In this document: in pieces, positions 8,380 to 17,761 of the stretch
Layout of the letters: each line of letters starts with the position of its first letter
Position numbering within the stretch: position 1 is the stretch's first letter
DNA from: Phaeacidiphilus oryzae TH49
GTDB lineage: Bacteria; Actinomycetota; Actinomycetes; Streptomycetales; Streptomycetaceae
Length of the DNA: 64,000 nt
Reading direction: 5' to 3'
NCBI RefSeq assembly: GCF_000744815.1
Contig: NZ_JQMQ01000005.1
Location: forward strand, 6,405,801 to 6,469,800
Program-made: the position numbers and the translations under genes
The notes under the pieces: generated by a model
Told to the model about the DNA's origin: nothing
What the model saw: only the letters and a program-made list of their open reading frames with translations
Databases searched by the model: none

Positions 8380-8395
8380 AGATTGGATATAATCT
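8380..8395 (+). promoter_or_regulatory. Consensus -10 box TATAAT inside an inverted repeat
   Basis: TATAAT occurs at 8388-8393, a perfect sigma-70-type -10 hexamer, embedded in AGATT-6 nt-AATCT (8380-8395). Transcription would be expected to start near 8400, only about 8 bases before the GTG of the downstream gene. No good -35 hexamer is visible at the usual distance. The inverted repeat over the -10 box would let a bound repressor block polymerase directly. Confidence 0.55.
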
Positions 8396-8407
8396 ACGTT
8401 AGGGAGG

Positions 8408-9244
8408 GTGACCAACGACTACAAGACCATCCGCTACGAGGAGCGCGACCGGGTCGCCTGGGTGACCCTGGACCGCCCCGAGGTGCACAACGCCTTCAAC
8501 ATGGAGATGCTCCGGGAGATCCGGCACTGCTGGCGCTCTCTCCGGGACAACGACGACATCGGGGCCGTCGTGGTCACCGGGGCGGGCGACAAGGCCTTCT
8601 GCGCCGGCCTGGACCGCGCGGACATCGCGGACCCGGACGGCGTCCGGGACATCCCGGAGCGCACCGAGATCCGGGTGCACGGCCACACCCCGCTGCACTT
8701 CGACGACCCCAGCGACTGGATCTCCCCCAAGACCGGCGCCGACCTCTGGAAGCCGATGATCGCCGCGGTCAACGGCATGGCCTGCGCCGGCGCCTTCTAC
8801 CTCCTCGGCCAGGTGGAGTTCATCATCGCCTCGGACGACGCCACCTTCTTCGACCCGCACACCGCCTACGGCATGCCCGCCGTCTACGAGCCGATGTCCA
8901 TGCTCCAGCGGATGCCGATCGGCGAGGTGATGCGGATGACCCTGATGGGCGACCGCGAGCGGCTCTCCGCGGCCCGCGCCCACCAGATCGGCCTGGTGCA
9001 GGAGGTGGTGCCGAGGGAGCGGCTGCACGAGGCGGCCCACCGGGCCGCGGCGATCATCGCCGACCAGCCGGACCTCGCCGTGCAGACCACCGTCCGGGCC
9101 GTCTGGTACGCCCAGGAGATGGGCTACCGCCAGGCCCTGGACGTGGCCCGCACCCTCGTCCAGCTCGGCACCGGCGACGAGGCCCTGGCGGAGGGCCAGC
9201 GCCGGTTCGGCAGCGGCCGGCGCCCGCCCTGGACACTGCGCTGA
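8408..9244 (+). CDS. Enoyl-CoA hydratase/isomerase family protein
   Basis: 278 residues, crotonase superfamily. The CoA/oxyanion motif AFCAGLDRADI is near residue 60, and the second oxyanion loop reads VNGMACAGAFYLLG. The usual paired Glu residues are not clearly conserved, so the exact reaction is open. The GTG start follows an AGGGAGG tract with no spacer, so ordinary Shine-Dalgarno initiation is unlikely at this codon; with the -10 box at 8388-8393 the mRNA may have an extremely short leader. It is transcribed away from the leftward acyl-CoA operon and toward a second class III CoA-transferase 197 bp downstream, with which it probably forms a unit. Confidence 0.9.
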   Translation: MTNDYKTIRYEERDRVAWVTLDRPEVHNAFNMEMLREIRHCWRSLRDNDDIGAVVVTGAGDKAFCAGLDRADIADPDGVRDIPERTEIRVHGHTPLHFDDPSDWISPKTGADLWKPMIAAVNGMACAGAFYLLGQVEFIIASDDATFFDPHTAYGMPAVYEPMSMLQRMPIGEVMRMTLMGDRERLSAARAHQIGLVQEVVPRERLHEAAHRAAAIIADQPDLAVQTTVRAVWYAQEMGYRQALDVARTLVQLGTGDEALAEGQRRFGSGRRPPWTLR

Positions 9245-9288
9245 CACCCGGCCCCGCCCTCCCGCCGGGGCGCCGACCTCAGCCGACG

Positions 9289-9420
9289 CGACCGCAGTCC
9301 GACCCGCAGTCCGACCCGCAGTCCGACCCGCAGACCGACCCGCAGTCCGAGCCGCGGACCGGACCGCAGACCGACCCGCAGTCCGAGCCGCGGACCGGAC
9401 CGCGGACCGACCCGCAGACC
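9289..9420. repeat. 12-bp tandem repeat array (11 units), intergenic
   Basis: Eleven consecutive 12-bp units related to GACCCGCAGTCC fill most of the gap between the enoyl-CoA hydratase and the CoA-transferase. The three units at 9337-9372 and those at 9373-9408 form a 36-bp higher-order repeat differing at one base. The array lies between the stop at 9244 and the ATG at 9442. It is open in the downstream reading frame (DPQS-type tetrapeptides), but the AAAGG ribosome-binding site at 9427-9431 and the conserved family start favour an untranslated spacer. Confidence 0.9.
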
Positions 9421-9441
9421 GATCCGAAAGGCGACCACCGC

Positions 9442-10764
9442 ATGCGCATCGGAGAGACCGCCAACGACCGGGCCGCCGCCTGGGGCAAGCCCCTGGACGG
9501 GGTGCGGGTCCTCGCCCTGGAGCAGATGCAGGCCCTCCCGTACGCCACCCAGCTGCTGGCCCGGCTGGGCGCGGACGTGGTGAAGGTCGAGCCGCCGCGG
9601 ACCGGCGAGTCCGGGCGCGGCTCGCTGCCCGCGATGCTGGACCCGGAGGGCCGGAAGGTCGGGATCACCTTCACCCGCAACAACTTCGGCAAGCGCAGCA
9701 TCGGCGTCGACCTCAAGCGGCCCGAGGGGCGGGACCTCGTCCTGCGCCTGGCCCCCCGCTTCGACGTGGTCGCCGAGAACTTCAAGCCCGGCACCGCCGA
9801 CCGCCTCGGGCTCGGCTACGCCGACATCGCGGCGGTCCACCCCCGTGGGGTCTACCTCTCCGTCTCCGGCTTCGGCAACGGCGACTCCCCGTACCGGGGC
9901 TGGCCGGCCTACGCGCCGATCGCCGAGGCGATGGCCGGGCTCTACGACTTCAAACGGGACCCGGAGACCCCGCCGGTGGTCTCCCCGCTCGGCGCCCTCG
10001 GCGACACCGGTGCCGCGCTCTTCGCGGTGATCGGCGTCCTGGCGGCGCTGCGCCACCGGGAGCGGACGGGGGAGGGGCAGCACGTCGACATAGCGATGTA
10101 CGACGCCATGGTCGCCTTCGGCGACGCCGGGCTGAACTACTGGTCGATGGGTCTGGAGCGGCCGGGGAACGCCCCCGGAATCAACCACTCCTTCCGCTGC
10201 GCGGACGGCTTCTTCATCCTCCAGTGCGGACGGCCGCACATGTTCGAGCGGCTGGCCCGGACGGTCGGCCGGCCGGACTGGACGGCGGATCCGCGGCTGG
10301 CCGGACCGCAGGACTGGTTCGACCGGCTGGAGGAGCTGATCCGGCCTGGGATCGAGGAGTGGGCAAGGGAGTTGACGGGACGTCAGGCCACTGCGGCGCT
10401 GGCCGCGGCGGGCGTGGCCGCTGGACCCGTGCAGTCCCCGGCGGCGGTCGCCGCCGACGAGCATGTGCGCCGGCGCGCCATGCTGGTCGAGTACGACCGC
10501 CCGGACGGGGTGGACCGCCCGATCCTCTCCCCGGGCAATCCGGTCAAGCTCTCCAGGATGACCGAGGGCCCGCTGCGCCGGATGCCCTGGCTCGGCGAGC
10601 ACACCGCGACCGTGCTGCGCGAGGAACTCGACCTGGACGAGGCGGAGTTGCACCGGCTGGCCGAGTCCCTCACGATCGGCGGCCCGGGCGTGGCCGCCGA
10701 CCGCCCCGGCGTGGCCGATGACCGCCCCGGCATACCCGACGGTCCCGGATCGCGCCTCAGTTGA
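9442..10764 (+). CDS. Class III (CaiB/BaiF) CoA-transferase
   Basis: 440 residues. The N-terminal half includes [36 protein letters not shown] and the NNFGKRSIGVDLKRPEG block conserved in this family. The catalytic Asp lies in LGALGDTGAALFA. The dimer-swapped second domain includes EGQHVDIAMYDAMVAF. Residues about 415-440 form a poorly conserved tail with repeated RPGVADD-like units. The ATG at 9442 follows an AAAGG site at a suitable distance. It overlaps the convergent CPBP gene by 8 bp. The enzyme probably transfers CoA onto, or between, substrates of the adjacent hydratase; the acid is unknown. Confidence 0.92.
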   Translation: MRIGETANDRAAAWGKPLDGVRVLALEQMQALPYATQLLARLGADVVKVEPPRTGESGRGSLPAMLDPEGRKVGITFTRNNFGKRSIGVDLKRPEGRDLVLRLAPRFDVVAENFKPGTADRLGLGYADIAAVHPRGVYLSVSGFGNGDSPYRGWPAYAPIAEAMAGLYDFKRDPETPPVVSPLGALGDTGAALFAVIGVLAALRHRERTGEGQHVDIAMYDAMVAFGDAGLNYWSMGLERPGNAPGINHSFRCADGFFILQCGRPHMFERLARTVGRPDWTADPRLAGPQDWFDRLEELIRPGIEEWARELTGRQATAALAAAGVAAGPVQSPAAVAADEHVRRRAMLVEYDRPDGVDRPILSPGNPVKLSRMTEGPLRRMPWLGEHTATVLREELDLDEAELHRLAESLTIGGPGVAADRPGVADDRPGIPDGPGSRLS

Positions 10765-11557
10765 AGGTCCAGTGGAGGACCACCATCAGGGCCACCACGC
10801 TGAGCATCGCGGCCAGCGCCAGCTGCGTCCCGGCGGAGCCGTAGTGCGGGAGACAGGCCCCGCAGAGGTTGAGGGTGGCATGGCACAGGACGGCCGGCAG
10901 CGCGCTGCCCACCCCCGCCCAGAGCCGGACGATCACCACCCTCGCCGCGACGGTGGAGACGAACCAGCCGAGCGTCCACGCCGCCGAGCGACCGGCCTCC
11001 GCCAGCGGCACCAGATGCCAGACCGCCCAGGCCACGCCGAGCAGCAGCGCGGTCGGCAGCAGGCCGATCCGCCGGCGCAGGCCCGGAGTCGCGTACCCGG
11101 TCCAGCCAGCCTCCTCGCAGCCGGCCGCGAGCACGAAGACCAGCGCCAGCAGCGGCAGTTGCCCCGGCCGCGCGGCCCCCGGGCCGGTGGCCTCGGGCGA
11201 GCCGGCCCAGCGGAGATACCCGTACGCCGCCACCGCCGCCGCCGGCACCACCAGCACGCTGACCGCGTACCAGCCGGCCGCCCGGGACGACCCCCAGCGG
11301 GGCCGGAAGACCTCCGCCAGCCAGCGGCCGCGGGACCCGCCGGGGAGCGGGCGCAGCACGATCAGCGCGGCCGCGAGAGGGCAGACGAACTGCAGGGCGC
11401 TCACCGGCAGGCCCATCGGCAGGCCCGCCGGGCGGGACACCGCCGCGCCCGCGACCCAGAAGGGCAGCGAGAGCAGCAGCACCCAGCAGAAGAAGCCGGG
11501 CAGCCCGCGCGGGCCCGGTGACCCGCGTTCCCCCCGCACCACCGGCGACGGCCGCAT
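10757..11557 (-). CDS. CPBP-family (CAAX protease/bacteriocin-processing-like) intramembrane metalloprotease
   Basis: 266 residues with about seven or eight hydrophobic segments. The motif I pair is AAGCEEAGWTGYATPGL (EExxxW followed by a Tyr), motif II is AVWHLVPL and motif III is VLCHATLN; the two Glu and two His are the metal-coordinating and catalytic residues of the Abi/CPBP/Rce1 fold. All four are present, so the protein should be active. Substrates of stand-alone actinobacterial CPBP proteases are mostly unknown; the genomic context (metabolic genes on both sides) gives no clue. The ATG at 11557 starts a short basic cytoplasmic N-terminus. Confidence 0.88.
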   Translation of the reverse strand: MRPSPVVRGERGSPGPRGLPGFFCWVLLLSLPFWVAGAAVSRPAGLPMGLPVSALQFVCPLAAALIVLRPLPGGSRGRWLAEVFRPRWGSSRAAGWYAVSVLVVPAAAVAAYGYLRWAGSPEATGPGAARPGQLPLLALVFVLAAGCEEAGWTGYATPGLRRRIGLLPTALLLGVAWAVWHLVPLAEAGRSAAWTLGWFVSTVAARVVIVRLWAGVGSALPAVLCHATLNLCGACLPHYGSAGTQLALAAMLSVVALMVVLHWTFN

Positions 11558-11667
11558 CGATTCGCATCCCCCTCGACTCGCCGTCAGCTTCCGTGGCCGT
11601 GGAGCGCCGTGTCAACAGGGGACGGAAGCGGGCGGGGGCGCGGACGGCGGCGCGCACCCGGGCGGGT

Positions 11668-13986
11668 TCAACCGCGCGGAAGCCCCAGGACGCGCTCGGC
11701 TATCACATTGAGTTGGATCTCCATGGTCCCGCCGCCGATCAGCCGGCTGGGAAGGAGCAGCTCGACACCGGCCGCGTCCACCGGCCCGCCGCCGCCCTCG
11801 AAGCCGCCGTCGCGGCCGTCGCGGCCGTCGCCGGGGCCGCCGTCGCCGGGGCCGCTGTCGCCGGGGCCGCCGCCGTAGCCCGCCGGCCGTACGGCCGCCT
11901 CGGGGCCGGCCAGCGCGAGGGCCGCCTCCGCGGCCTCGCGGTCGAGTTCGGCCGCCGCCACCTTGCTGAGGCTGGCCCCGGCACCGGGCTGCTGCCCGTC
12001 CAGGCGGCGCAGCGTCTCCCGCAGGTTGAGCGCGGCCAGCGCGCCCGCCCTGGCCTCGATCCGGCCGAGGGCGCGCAGTCCGGCCTCGCGGGCCGGGCCC
12101 CCGGCGTCGGCGACCAGCCGGCGGATCGGCTCGGTCAGTCCGCTGCTCATCGAGGAGCTGATGGTCAGCCGCTCGTTCCCGAGGGTGGTGAGGGAGGCCC
12201 GCCACCCGGCGCCCGGCTCGCCGACCAGGCAGTCGTCCGGTACGAACACGCCGTCCAGGAAGACCTCGTTGAAGCCGGACTCCCCGGTGGCCTGCCGCAG
12301 CGGGCGGACCTCGACCCCGGGGGCGGACATGTCCACCAGGAAGCAGCTCAGCCCGCGATGCCTGGGCGCGTCGGGGTCGGTCCTGGCCAGGCAGAAGCCC
12401 CAGTCGGCGGCGTGCGCCCCGGAGGTCCACACCTTCTGCCCGTTCAGCAGCCAGCCGCCGTGGGTCCGCTCCGCCCGGGTGGCGAGTCCCGCCAGGTCGG
12501 AGCCGGCCCCGGGCTCGCTGAAGAGCTGGCACCACCGCACCCCGGCCCGCAGGGTGCCCGGGACGAACCGCTCGATCTGCTCCGGACTGCCGTGCGCCAG
12601 CAGGGTCGGCAGCACCCAGGCGCCGATGGCGAGCGAGGGCGCGGCAAGCCCCCGGCGCTCCAACTCCTCGGCCACCACCAGCTGCTGGACCGGGGTGGCG
12701 GCCAGCCCCCAGGGCTTTGGGTAGTGCGGGGCGACCAGGCCCGCCGCGGCCAGCCGGTCGCGTCGCGGGCCGAAGTCGGCGCCGAGGTGGCCTGGGGAGT
12801 CCGGGGGGAGCTCGCGGACCTCGTCGAGGACCTCGGCGACCCGGGCGCGGAACGGGGCGGTCCGCCGCTCCTCGTCCTCGTCCAGCGCGATGCGGTGCCG
12901 CCTGCGCTCCGTCAGGGCGGCCTCGCCGAGCCGCCGCTGCCAGATCTCCGGGGCACCGGCCAGCGCGGCCAGACTGATCGCCCGGCGCCAGTAGAGATGG
13001 GCGTCGTGCTCCCAGGTGAAGCCGATGCCGCCGAGGGCCAGGATGGTGTCCAGCAGCGCCCCGGCCGCTCGGCCCTGGGCGGCCAGGGCGGCGCCGGCCA
13101 CCGCGATCCGCCGCTGCCCCGCAGGTTCGCCGAGGGCCTGGACGGCGTCCCAGGCCGAGGCGGCGGCCAGTTCCGCGCCCACCCGCAGCCTGGCCAGCCG
13201 GTGCTTGACCGCCTGGAAGGAGCCGATCGGGCGGCCGAACTGCTCGCGCACCCTGGCGTGTTCGACGGCGGTCTCCACGCCCCAGCGCATCACCCCGGCC
13301 GCCTCGCAGGCGGCCAGCGCGACCGCGGCGGAGGCGGCGAAGTCGGCGTACTGCGGCGGGAGTTCGCCGAGGTCGGCGGCGGTGGCGGGGACGCCAGCGG
13401 CGGGCAGCCGCAACCGCCCGATGTCCCGGGTGAGGTCGACGCCGGTCTCGGGAACCCGCCGGAGCCCGAGGGGGCCCGCCGCCTCCGGGTCGACGCGCAG
13501 CCACCGGATGCGCCCGGTGGCGCCGTCCGCGACCCCGACGATCAGCAGCTCGGCGGAGAGGAGGCCGAGCACCGGTGGGCCGTCGGCGTCCTCGGCGCCG
13601 TCCCCGCCCGCCGGCGGCACCAGCGCCGCCGTCGCGCCTCCGGCCAGCTCCTTCAGCAGTTCCGAGCGGGCCTCGCCGGCCGGCAGCCGTACCGCGAGGG
13701 CGCCGGCGACTGCCGTCGGCAGCAGCGGTCCCGGCAGCAGCCCATGGGCGGACTGCTCCAGGACGACGGCCAGATCGGCGAGGGTGCCGCCCTGGCCGCC
13801 GACCTCCTCGGGGAGGTGGACGGCGTGCAGCCCCTGCCGCAGCAGTGCGTCCCAGTGCGCGGGCCGCCCGCCGCGGGCCAGCCGGTCGAACGCCGAGCGG
13901 GTGTCGGCGAGGGCGGCGTGCCGCCCGACGAAACCGCGTACCGCGTCGGCGAGTTCCCGCTCCGTGCCGCTGAGGGCGATCCCCAT
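11668..13986 (-). CDS. Double-domain (fused) acyl-CoA dehydrogenase, FadE34-like
   Basis: 772 residues, twice the usual length, with two acyl-CoA dehydrogenase units. The N-terminal unit (about 1-380) includes the flavin-proximal FGRPIGSFQAVKHRLA and the ending LGGIGFTWEHDAHLYWRRA. The C-terminal unit (about 385-772) includes WCQLFSEPGAGSDLAGLATR, NGQKVWTSGAHAADWG and the final LIGGGTMEIQLNVIAERVLG, where Gly replaces the YEG Glu. Mycobacterial FadE34/ChsE3 in steroid side-chain oxidation has this fused layout, so a branched or steroid-like acyl-CoA is a reasonable but unproven substrate. A Gly/Asp-rich insertion (about 695-722) is encoded by GGCCCCGGCGAC-type repeats. The TetR gene diverges from it. 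Confidence 0.92.
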   Translation of the reverse strand: MGIALSGTERELADAVRGFVGRHAALADTRSAFDRLARGGRPAHWDALLRQGLHAVHLPEEVGGQGGTLADLAVVLEQSAHGLLPGPLLPTAVAGALAVRLPAGEARSELLKELAGGATAALVPPAGGDGAEDADGPPVLGLLSAELLIVGVADGATGRIRWLRVDPEAAGPLGLRRVPETGVDLTRDIGRLRLPAAGVPATAADLGELPPQYADFAASAAVALAACEAAGVMRWGVETAVEHARVREQFGRPIGSFQAVKHRLARLRVGAELAAASAWDAVQALGEPAGQRRIAVAGAALAAQGRAAGALLDTILALGGIGFTWEHDAHLYWRRAISLAALAGAPEIWQRRLGEAALTERRRHRIALDEDEERRTAPFRARVAEVLDEVRELPPDSPGHLGADFGPRRDRLAAAGLVAPHYPKPWGLAATPVQQLVVAEELERRGLAAPSLAIGAWVLPTLLAHGSPEQIERFVPGTLRAGVRWCQLFSEPGAGSDLAGLATRAERTHGGWLLNGQKVWTSGAHAADWGFCLARTDPDAPRHRGLSCFLVDMSAPGVEVRPLRQATGESGFNEVFLDGVFVPDDCLVGEPGAGWRASLTTLGNERLTISSSMSSGLTEPIRRLVADAGGPAREAGLRALGRIEARAGALAALNLRETLRRLDGQQPGAGASLSKVAAAELDREAAEAALALAGPEAAVRPAGYGGGPGDSGPGDGGPGDGRDGRDGGFEGGGGPVDAAGVELLLPSRLIGGGTMEIQLNVIAERVLGLPRG

Positions 13987-14435
13987 CGTGGTCAGTCTCC
14001 GTCCTGGGCCGAACGCTTCGAGAGGAACAGGCCGTTGTCGCGCATCACGCTCCGGTATGCGGCGGGCTCGATTCCGATCGGCGCTGGCTCCGACGCCTAG
14101 CCGAAACTAGACCTGGAGTCTTAGTCTGGTCAACTGTGGCGTGTATCTGATACTCCATCAAATGTGTTGTATAACAAGCATTCTGACGCAGCGTCAGGTA
14201 AATAGCTGCCGAATGAAGGGGCGGAGAGGCCGCTCCCCGGCGGCTCTCGCTCACCCGGCAACGACTGCCACCGGCCGTGGTCGTCTCCGCCAGGTCCGGC
14301 GACGGCCGCCGCGCGGCCGCGGTGGACGCGGTTGACGCGGTTAACCTGGTGCCGCCCCGGCACCGGCGACCAGGACGCCCCGCCCGGGATGCTCAACTCC
14401 CCAGCAGCGCAGGTCCCTTCACCCCGAGGCGAGCC
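13987..14435. promoter_or_regulatory. 449-bp divergent intergenic region with a 15-bp palindromic operator
   Basis: No gene was found here. The stretch 14100-14210 is markedly A/T-richer than its surroundings. It contains CTGACGCAGCGTCAG at 14183-14197, a perfect 7-1-7 palindrome, and AGAC-CTGGA-GTCT at 14109-14121. The region lies between the fused acyl-CoA dehydrogenase (leftward) and the TetR regulator (rightward), so the palindrome is the likely binding site of that TetR. Confidence 0.7.
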
Positions 14436-15098
14436 ATGACAGAGCAGCAGGCCCCGCGGACGGCGGCCGCCCGGCCCGCCGCCGGCGGAGACGGAGGCAA
14501 CGGTGGAGGCGGAGGCCACCTCCCCACCGAGGGGATGCCGGACTGGCAGCTCGCCCGCCGGCGCCGGATCGTCGAGGCGGCCCTCCGGGTCCTCACCGCC
14601 CGCGACTACGACCGGATCCAGATCACCGATGTCCTCGCCGAGGCCAAGGTCGCCCGCGGCACGATGTACCGCTACTTCGCCTCCAAGGACCACCTCTACG
14701 CGGTGGTGCTCAGCGAGTGGGCCGGGATGGGCGCGGAGGGGCGGGCCCCGGCGCGGCTCACCTCGGCCACCGCCGAGGCGGAGACCCGGGCCCGGGTCCG
14801 GGGGATCGTCCGCGCCTTCGAGCGCAAGCCGCAGTTCTTCAAGGCCTTCGTCGACCTCCAGGACAGCCCCGACCGCAACGCCGTCGCCGCCATGGCCGAC
14901 CTCAACAAGGCCGCCACCCGCGACCTGGCCCGCTACTTCGCCGCCCTCGGCGACGAGCGCGCCGAGGACACCGCCAACATGCTCTGGTCCATGATCGGCA
15001 ACCTGCTGATCCGTGCCGTCTACCACGACGGCACCATGGCGGACGTCTACCGCCTGGCCGACCGCTTCGTCGACTTCGCCGCCCAAAGCCTGCGCTGA
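14436..15098 (+). CDS. TetR-family transcriptional regulator
   Basis: 220 residues. After a disordered Gly-rich N-terminus (1-30), the helix-turn-helix spans about 42-85, with the recognition region ITDVLAEAKVARGTMYRYFASKDHLYAVV. The C-terminal ligand domain (about 90-215) has no recognisable subfamily signature but resembles TetRs of lipid catabolism (KstR/FadR-like size). It is divergent from the fused acyl-CoA dehydrogenase with palindromes between them, so autoregulation and repression of fadE by an acyl-CoA effector are the simplest reading. The ATG at 14436 was chosen because the upstream frame is intergenic-like; no strong ribosome-binding site beyond GAGGCGAG is seen. Confidence 0.9.
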   Translation: MTEQQAPRTAAARPAAGGDGGNGGGGGHLPTEGMPDWQLARRRRIVEAALRVLTARDYDRIQITDVLAEAKVARGTMYRYFASKDHLYAVVLSEWAGMGAEGRAPARLTSATAEAETRARVRGIVRAFERKPQFFKAFVDLQDSPDRNAVAAMADLNKAATRDLARYFAALGDERAEDTANMLWSMIGNLLIRAVYHDGTMADVYRLADRFVDFAAQSLR

Positions 15099-15285
15099 GG
15101 CCGAGCGGCGGCCGGCGCGCCGAGGGGCGGCCGGCGCGCCGAGGGGCAGGCGCGCCCCGCCTCGGGCTCCGCGCCGTCGCCGTCGCCGTCGCAGACCGTA
15201 TCGCGACCGGGACCTCCGCCGAGCCCGGCCGGAGGGGCGCCGGAAATCGGTCGGCGGGCCGCGTGGCCGGGCATAGCCTGGGCCG

Positions 15286-15834
15286 ATGGCGACTCAGGTG
15301 ATCGTGCTCAACGGGGGCTCCAGCTCCGGGAAGTCGGGGATCGCGCGCTGCCTCCAGGCGGTGCTGCCCGACCCCTGGCTGGCGCTCGGCACGGACGTCC
15401 TCGTCGAGGCGATGCCGGCCGCCATGCGGTCCTCCGAGGGCGGGATCGAGCTGGCCCCGGACGGGGAGGTGACCGTCGGGCCGGAGTTCCGGAGCCTGGA
15501 GGCGGCCTGGATCGACGGGGTGGCCGCGATGGCCAGGTCCGGCGCCAGGATCGTGGTGGACGAGGTCTTCCTCGGAGGTTCGGAGTCGCAGCGGCGCTGG
15601 CGGCAGGCGCTGGACGGGCTGCGGGTGCTGTGGGTCGGCGTCCGCTGCGAGGCGGCCGTCGCCGCCGGCCGGGAGACCGCCCGGGGCGATCGGGTTCCCG
15701 GGATGGCCGCCCGCCAGGCCGAGCTGGTCCACCGGGGAGTCCACTACGACCTGGAGGTGGACACCACCCGTACGGAGTCCCTGGAGTGCGCCCGGATCAT
15801 CGCGGCCCGGATCATCGCCGCCCGGGTCGGCTGA
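15286..15834 (+). CDS. Chloramphenicol phosphotransferase-like (CPT) kinase
   Basis: 182 residues. The P-loop is GGSSSGKS (residues 10-17). The Asp of [10 protein letters not shown] falls at residue 37, the same position as the catalytic Asp37 of Streptomyces venezuelae chloramphenicol 3-O-phosphotransferase. Later elements [12 protein letters not shown] and [14 protein letters not shown] match the family's lid and Walker B-like regions. CPT-like proteins are common in actinomycetes and most are not proven resistance genes, so the substrate is open. The gene stands alone between a TetR and a PPOX-family gene. The C-terminus holds a duplicated IIAAR element. Confidence 0.82.
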   Translation: MATQVIVLNGGSSSGKSGIARCLQAVLPDPWLALGTDVLVEAMPAAMRSSEGGIELAPDGEVTVGPEFRSLEAAWIDGVAAMARSGARIVVDEVFLGGSESQRRWRQALDGLRVLWVGVRCEAAVAAGRETARGDRVPGMAARQAELVHRGVHYDLEVDTTRTESLECARIIAARIIAARVG

Positions 15835-15925
15835 GGCGCGAACGCGAAGGCGAACGCGAACGCGAAGGCGCGGGAGCCGCCGTGTGCCGCCGGGATTGTC
15901 AGACCCCCTTGGCAGACTCCCCTCC

Positions 15926-16378
15926 ATGGCGACATGGGAGCGGTTCGAGAAGGAGGCCCCGGAGCTCGCGAGGGTGGTCCGGGCCCGGTTCGAGGCGGCG
16001 GAGACGCATGTGCTGGCCACCCTGCGGAAGGACGGCTCACCGCGGGTGAGCGGCTCCGAGGTGGACTTCCGGGGGCCCGATCTGTCCTTCGGATCGATGC
16101 TGGGCGCGAGGAAGGCCCACGACCTGCAGCGGGACGGCCGCTGCGCGATCCACGCCCATCCGAGCGGGGACGGGGACGCCAAGGTGGCCGGGGTGGCGCT
16201 GGAGGTGGTGGACCCCGGGGAGAAGCGGGACTACACCACAGGCAGCGAGCCGCCGGGCGACTTCCACGCCTTCCGCCTCGACCTCACCGAGGCGGTGCTG
16301 ACCGCGGTGGAGAACGACGAGCTGGTGATACGGGTGTGGCGTCCCGGCCGCGCCGTGGAGACCCTCCGCCGCCGATGA
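15926..16378 (+). CDS. Pyridoxamine 5'-phosphate oxidase (PPOX/split-barrel) family protein
   Basis: 150 residues of the FMN- or F420-binding split beta-barrel fold. It begins with a helix (WERFEKEAPELARVVRARF), then the barrel strands THVLATLRKDGSPRVSGSEVDF and the phosphate-contacting GSMLGARKAHDLQRDGRCAIHAH. Homologues of this subgroup are usually annotated as PPOX-class F420-dependent or general-stress proteins with unknown substrate. ATG at 15926 is preferred because homology-like sequence begins there, although no Shine-Dalgarno sequence precedes it; an in-frame GTG at 15884 would add 14 residues. Short GAACGC/GAAGGC hexamer repeats (about 15838-15872) lie just upstream. Confidence 0.82.
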   Translation: MATWERFEKEAPELARVVRARFEAAETHVLATLRKDGSPRVSGSEVDFRGPDLSFGSMLGARKAHDLQRDGRCAIHAHPSGDGDAKVAGVALEVVDPGEKRDYTTGSEPPGDFHAFRLDLTEAVLTAVENDELVIRVWRPGRAVETLRRR

Positions 16379-16476
16379 GCGCGGCCGCCGGGCTGACGGG
16401 GTGTTGACGTGGCGCTGTGACAAAGTGACACTCGCCGTATCACCATGGCCGGTCGAGCTGAAGGGCGCCAACCACC

Positions 16477-17694
<1,218 letters not shown>

Positions 17695-17761
17695 CGCCCC
17701 GTCACGTCACCACCCCCGCCGCAGCGCACCTCAGGCCCGCACCTCAGGAGACCCCAAGAGC

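Noticed and set aside
9289-9420. CRISPR array
   Set aside because: Units are 12 bp and contiguous with no spacers, so this is a minisatellite.
11518-14100. 860-codon plus-strand frame opposite the fused acyl-CoA dehydrogenase
   Set aside because: Covers exactly the real gene on the other strand and has no recognisable motif.
13987-14435. Riboswitch or small RNA in the A/T-rich fadE/TetR spacer
   Set aside because: No recognisable conserved riboswitch core or terminator was seen; palindromes fit protein operators better.
15286-15834. Proven chloramphenicol resistance gene
   Set aside because: P-loop and Asp37 match the family, but many actinomycete homologues have no shown resistance role and no antibiotic gene is linked.
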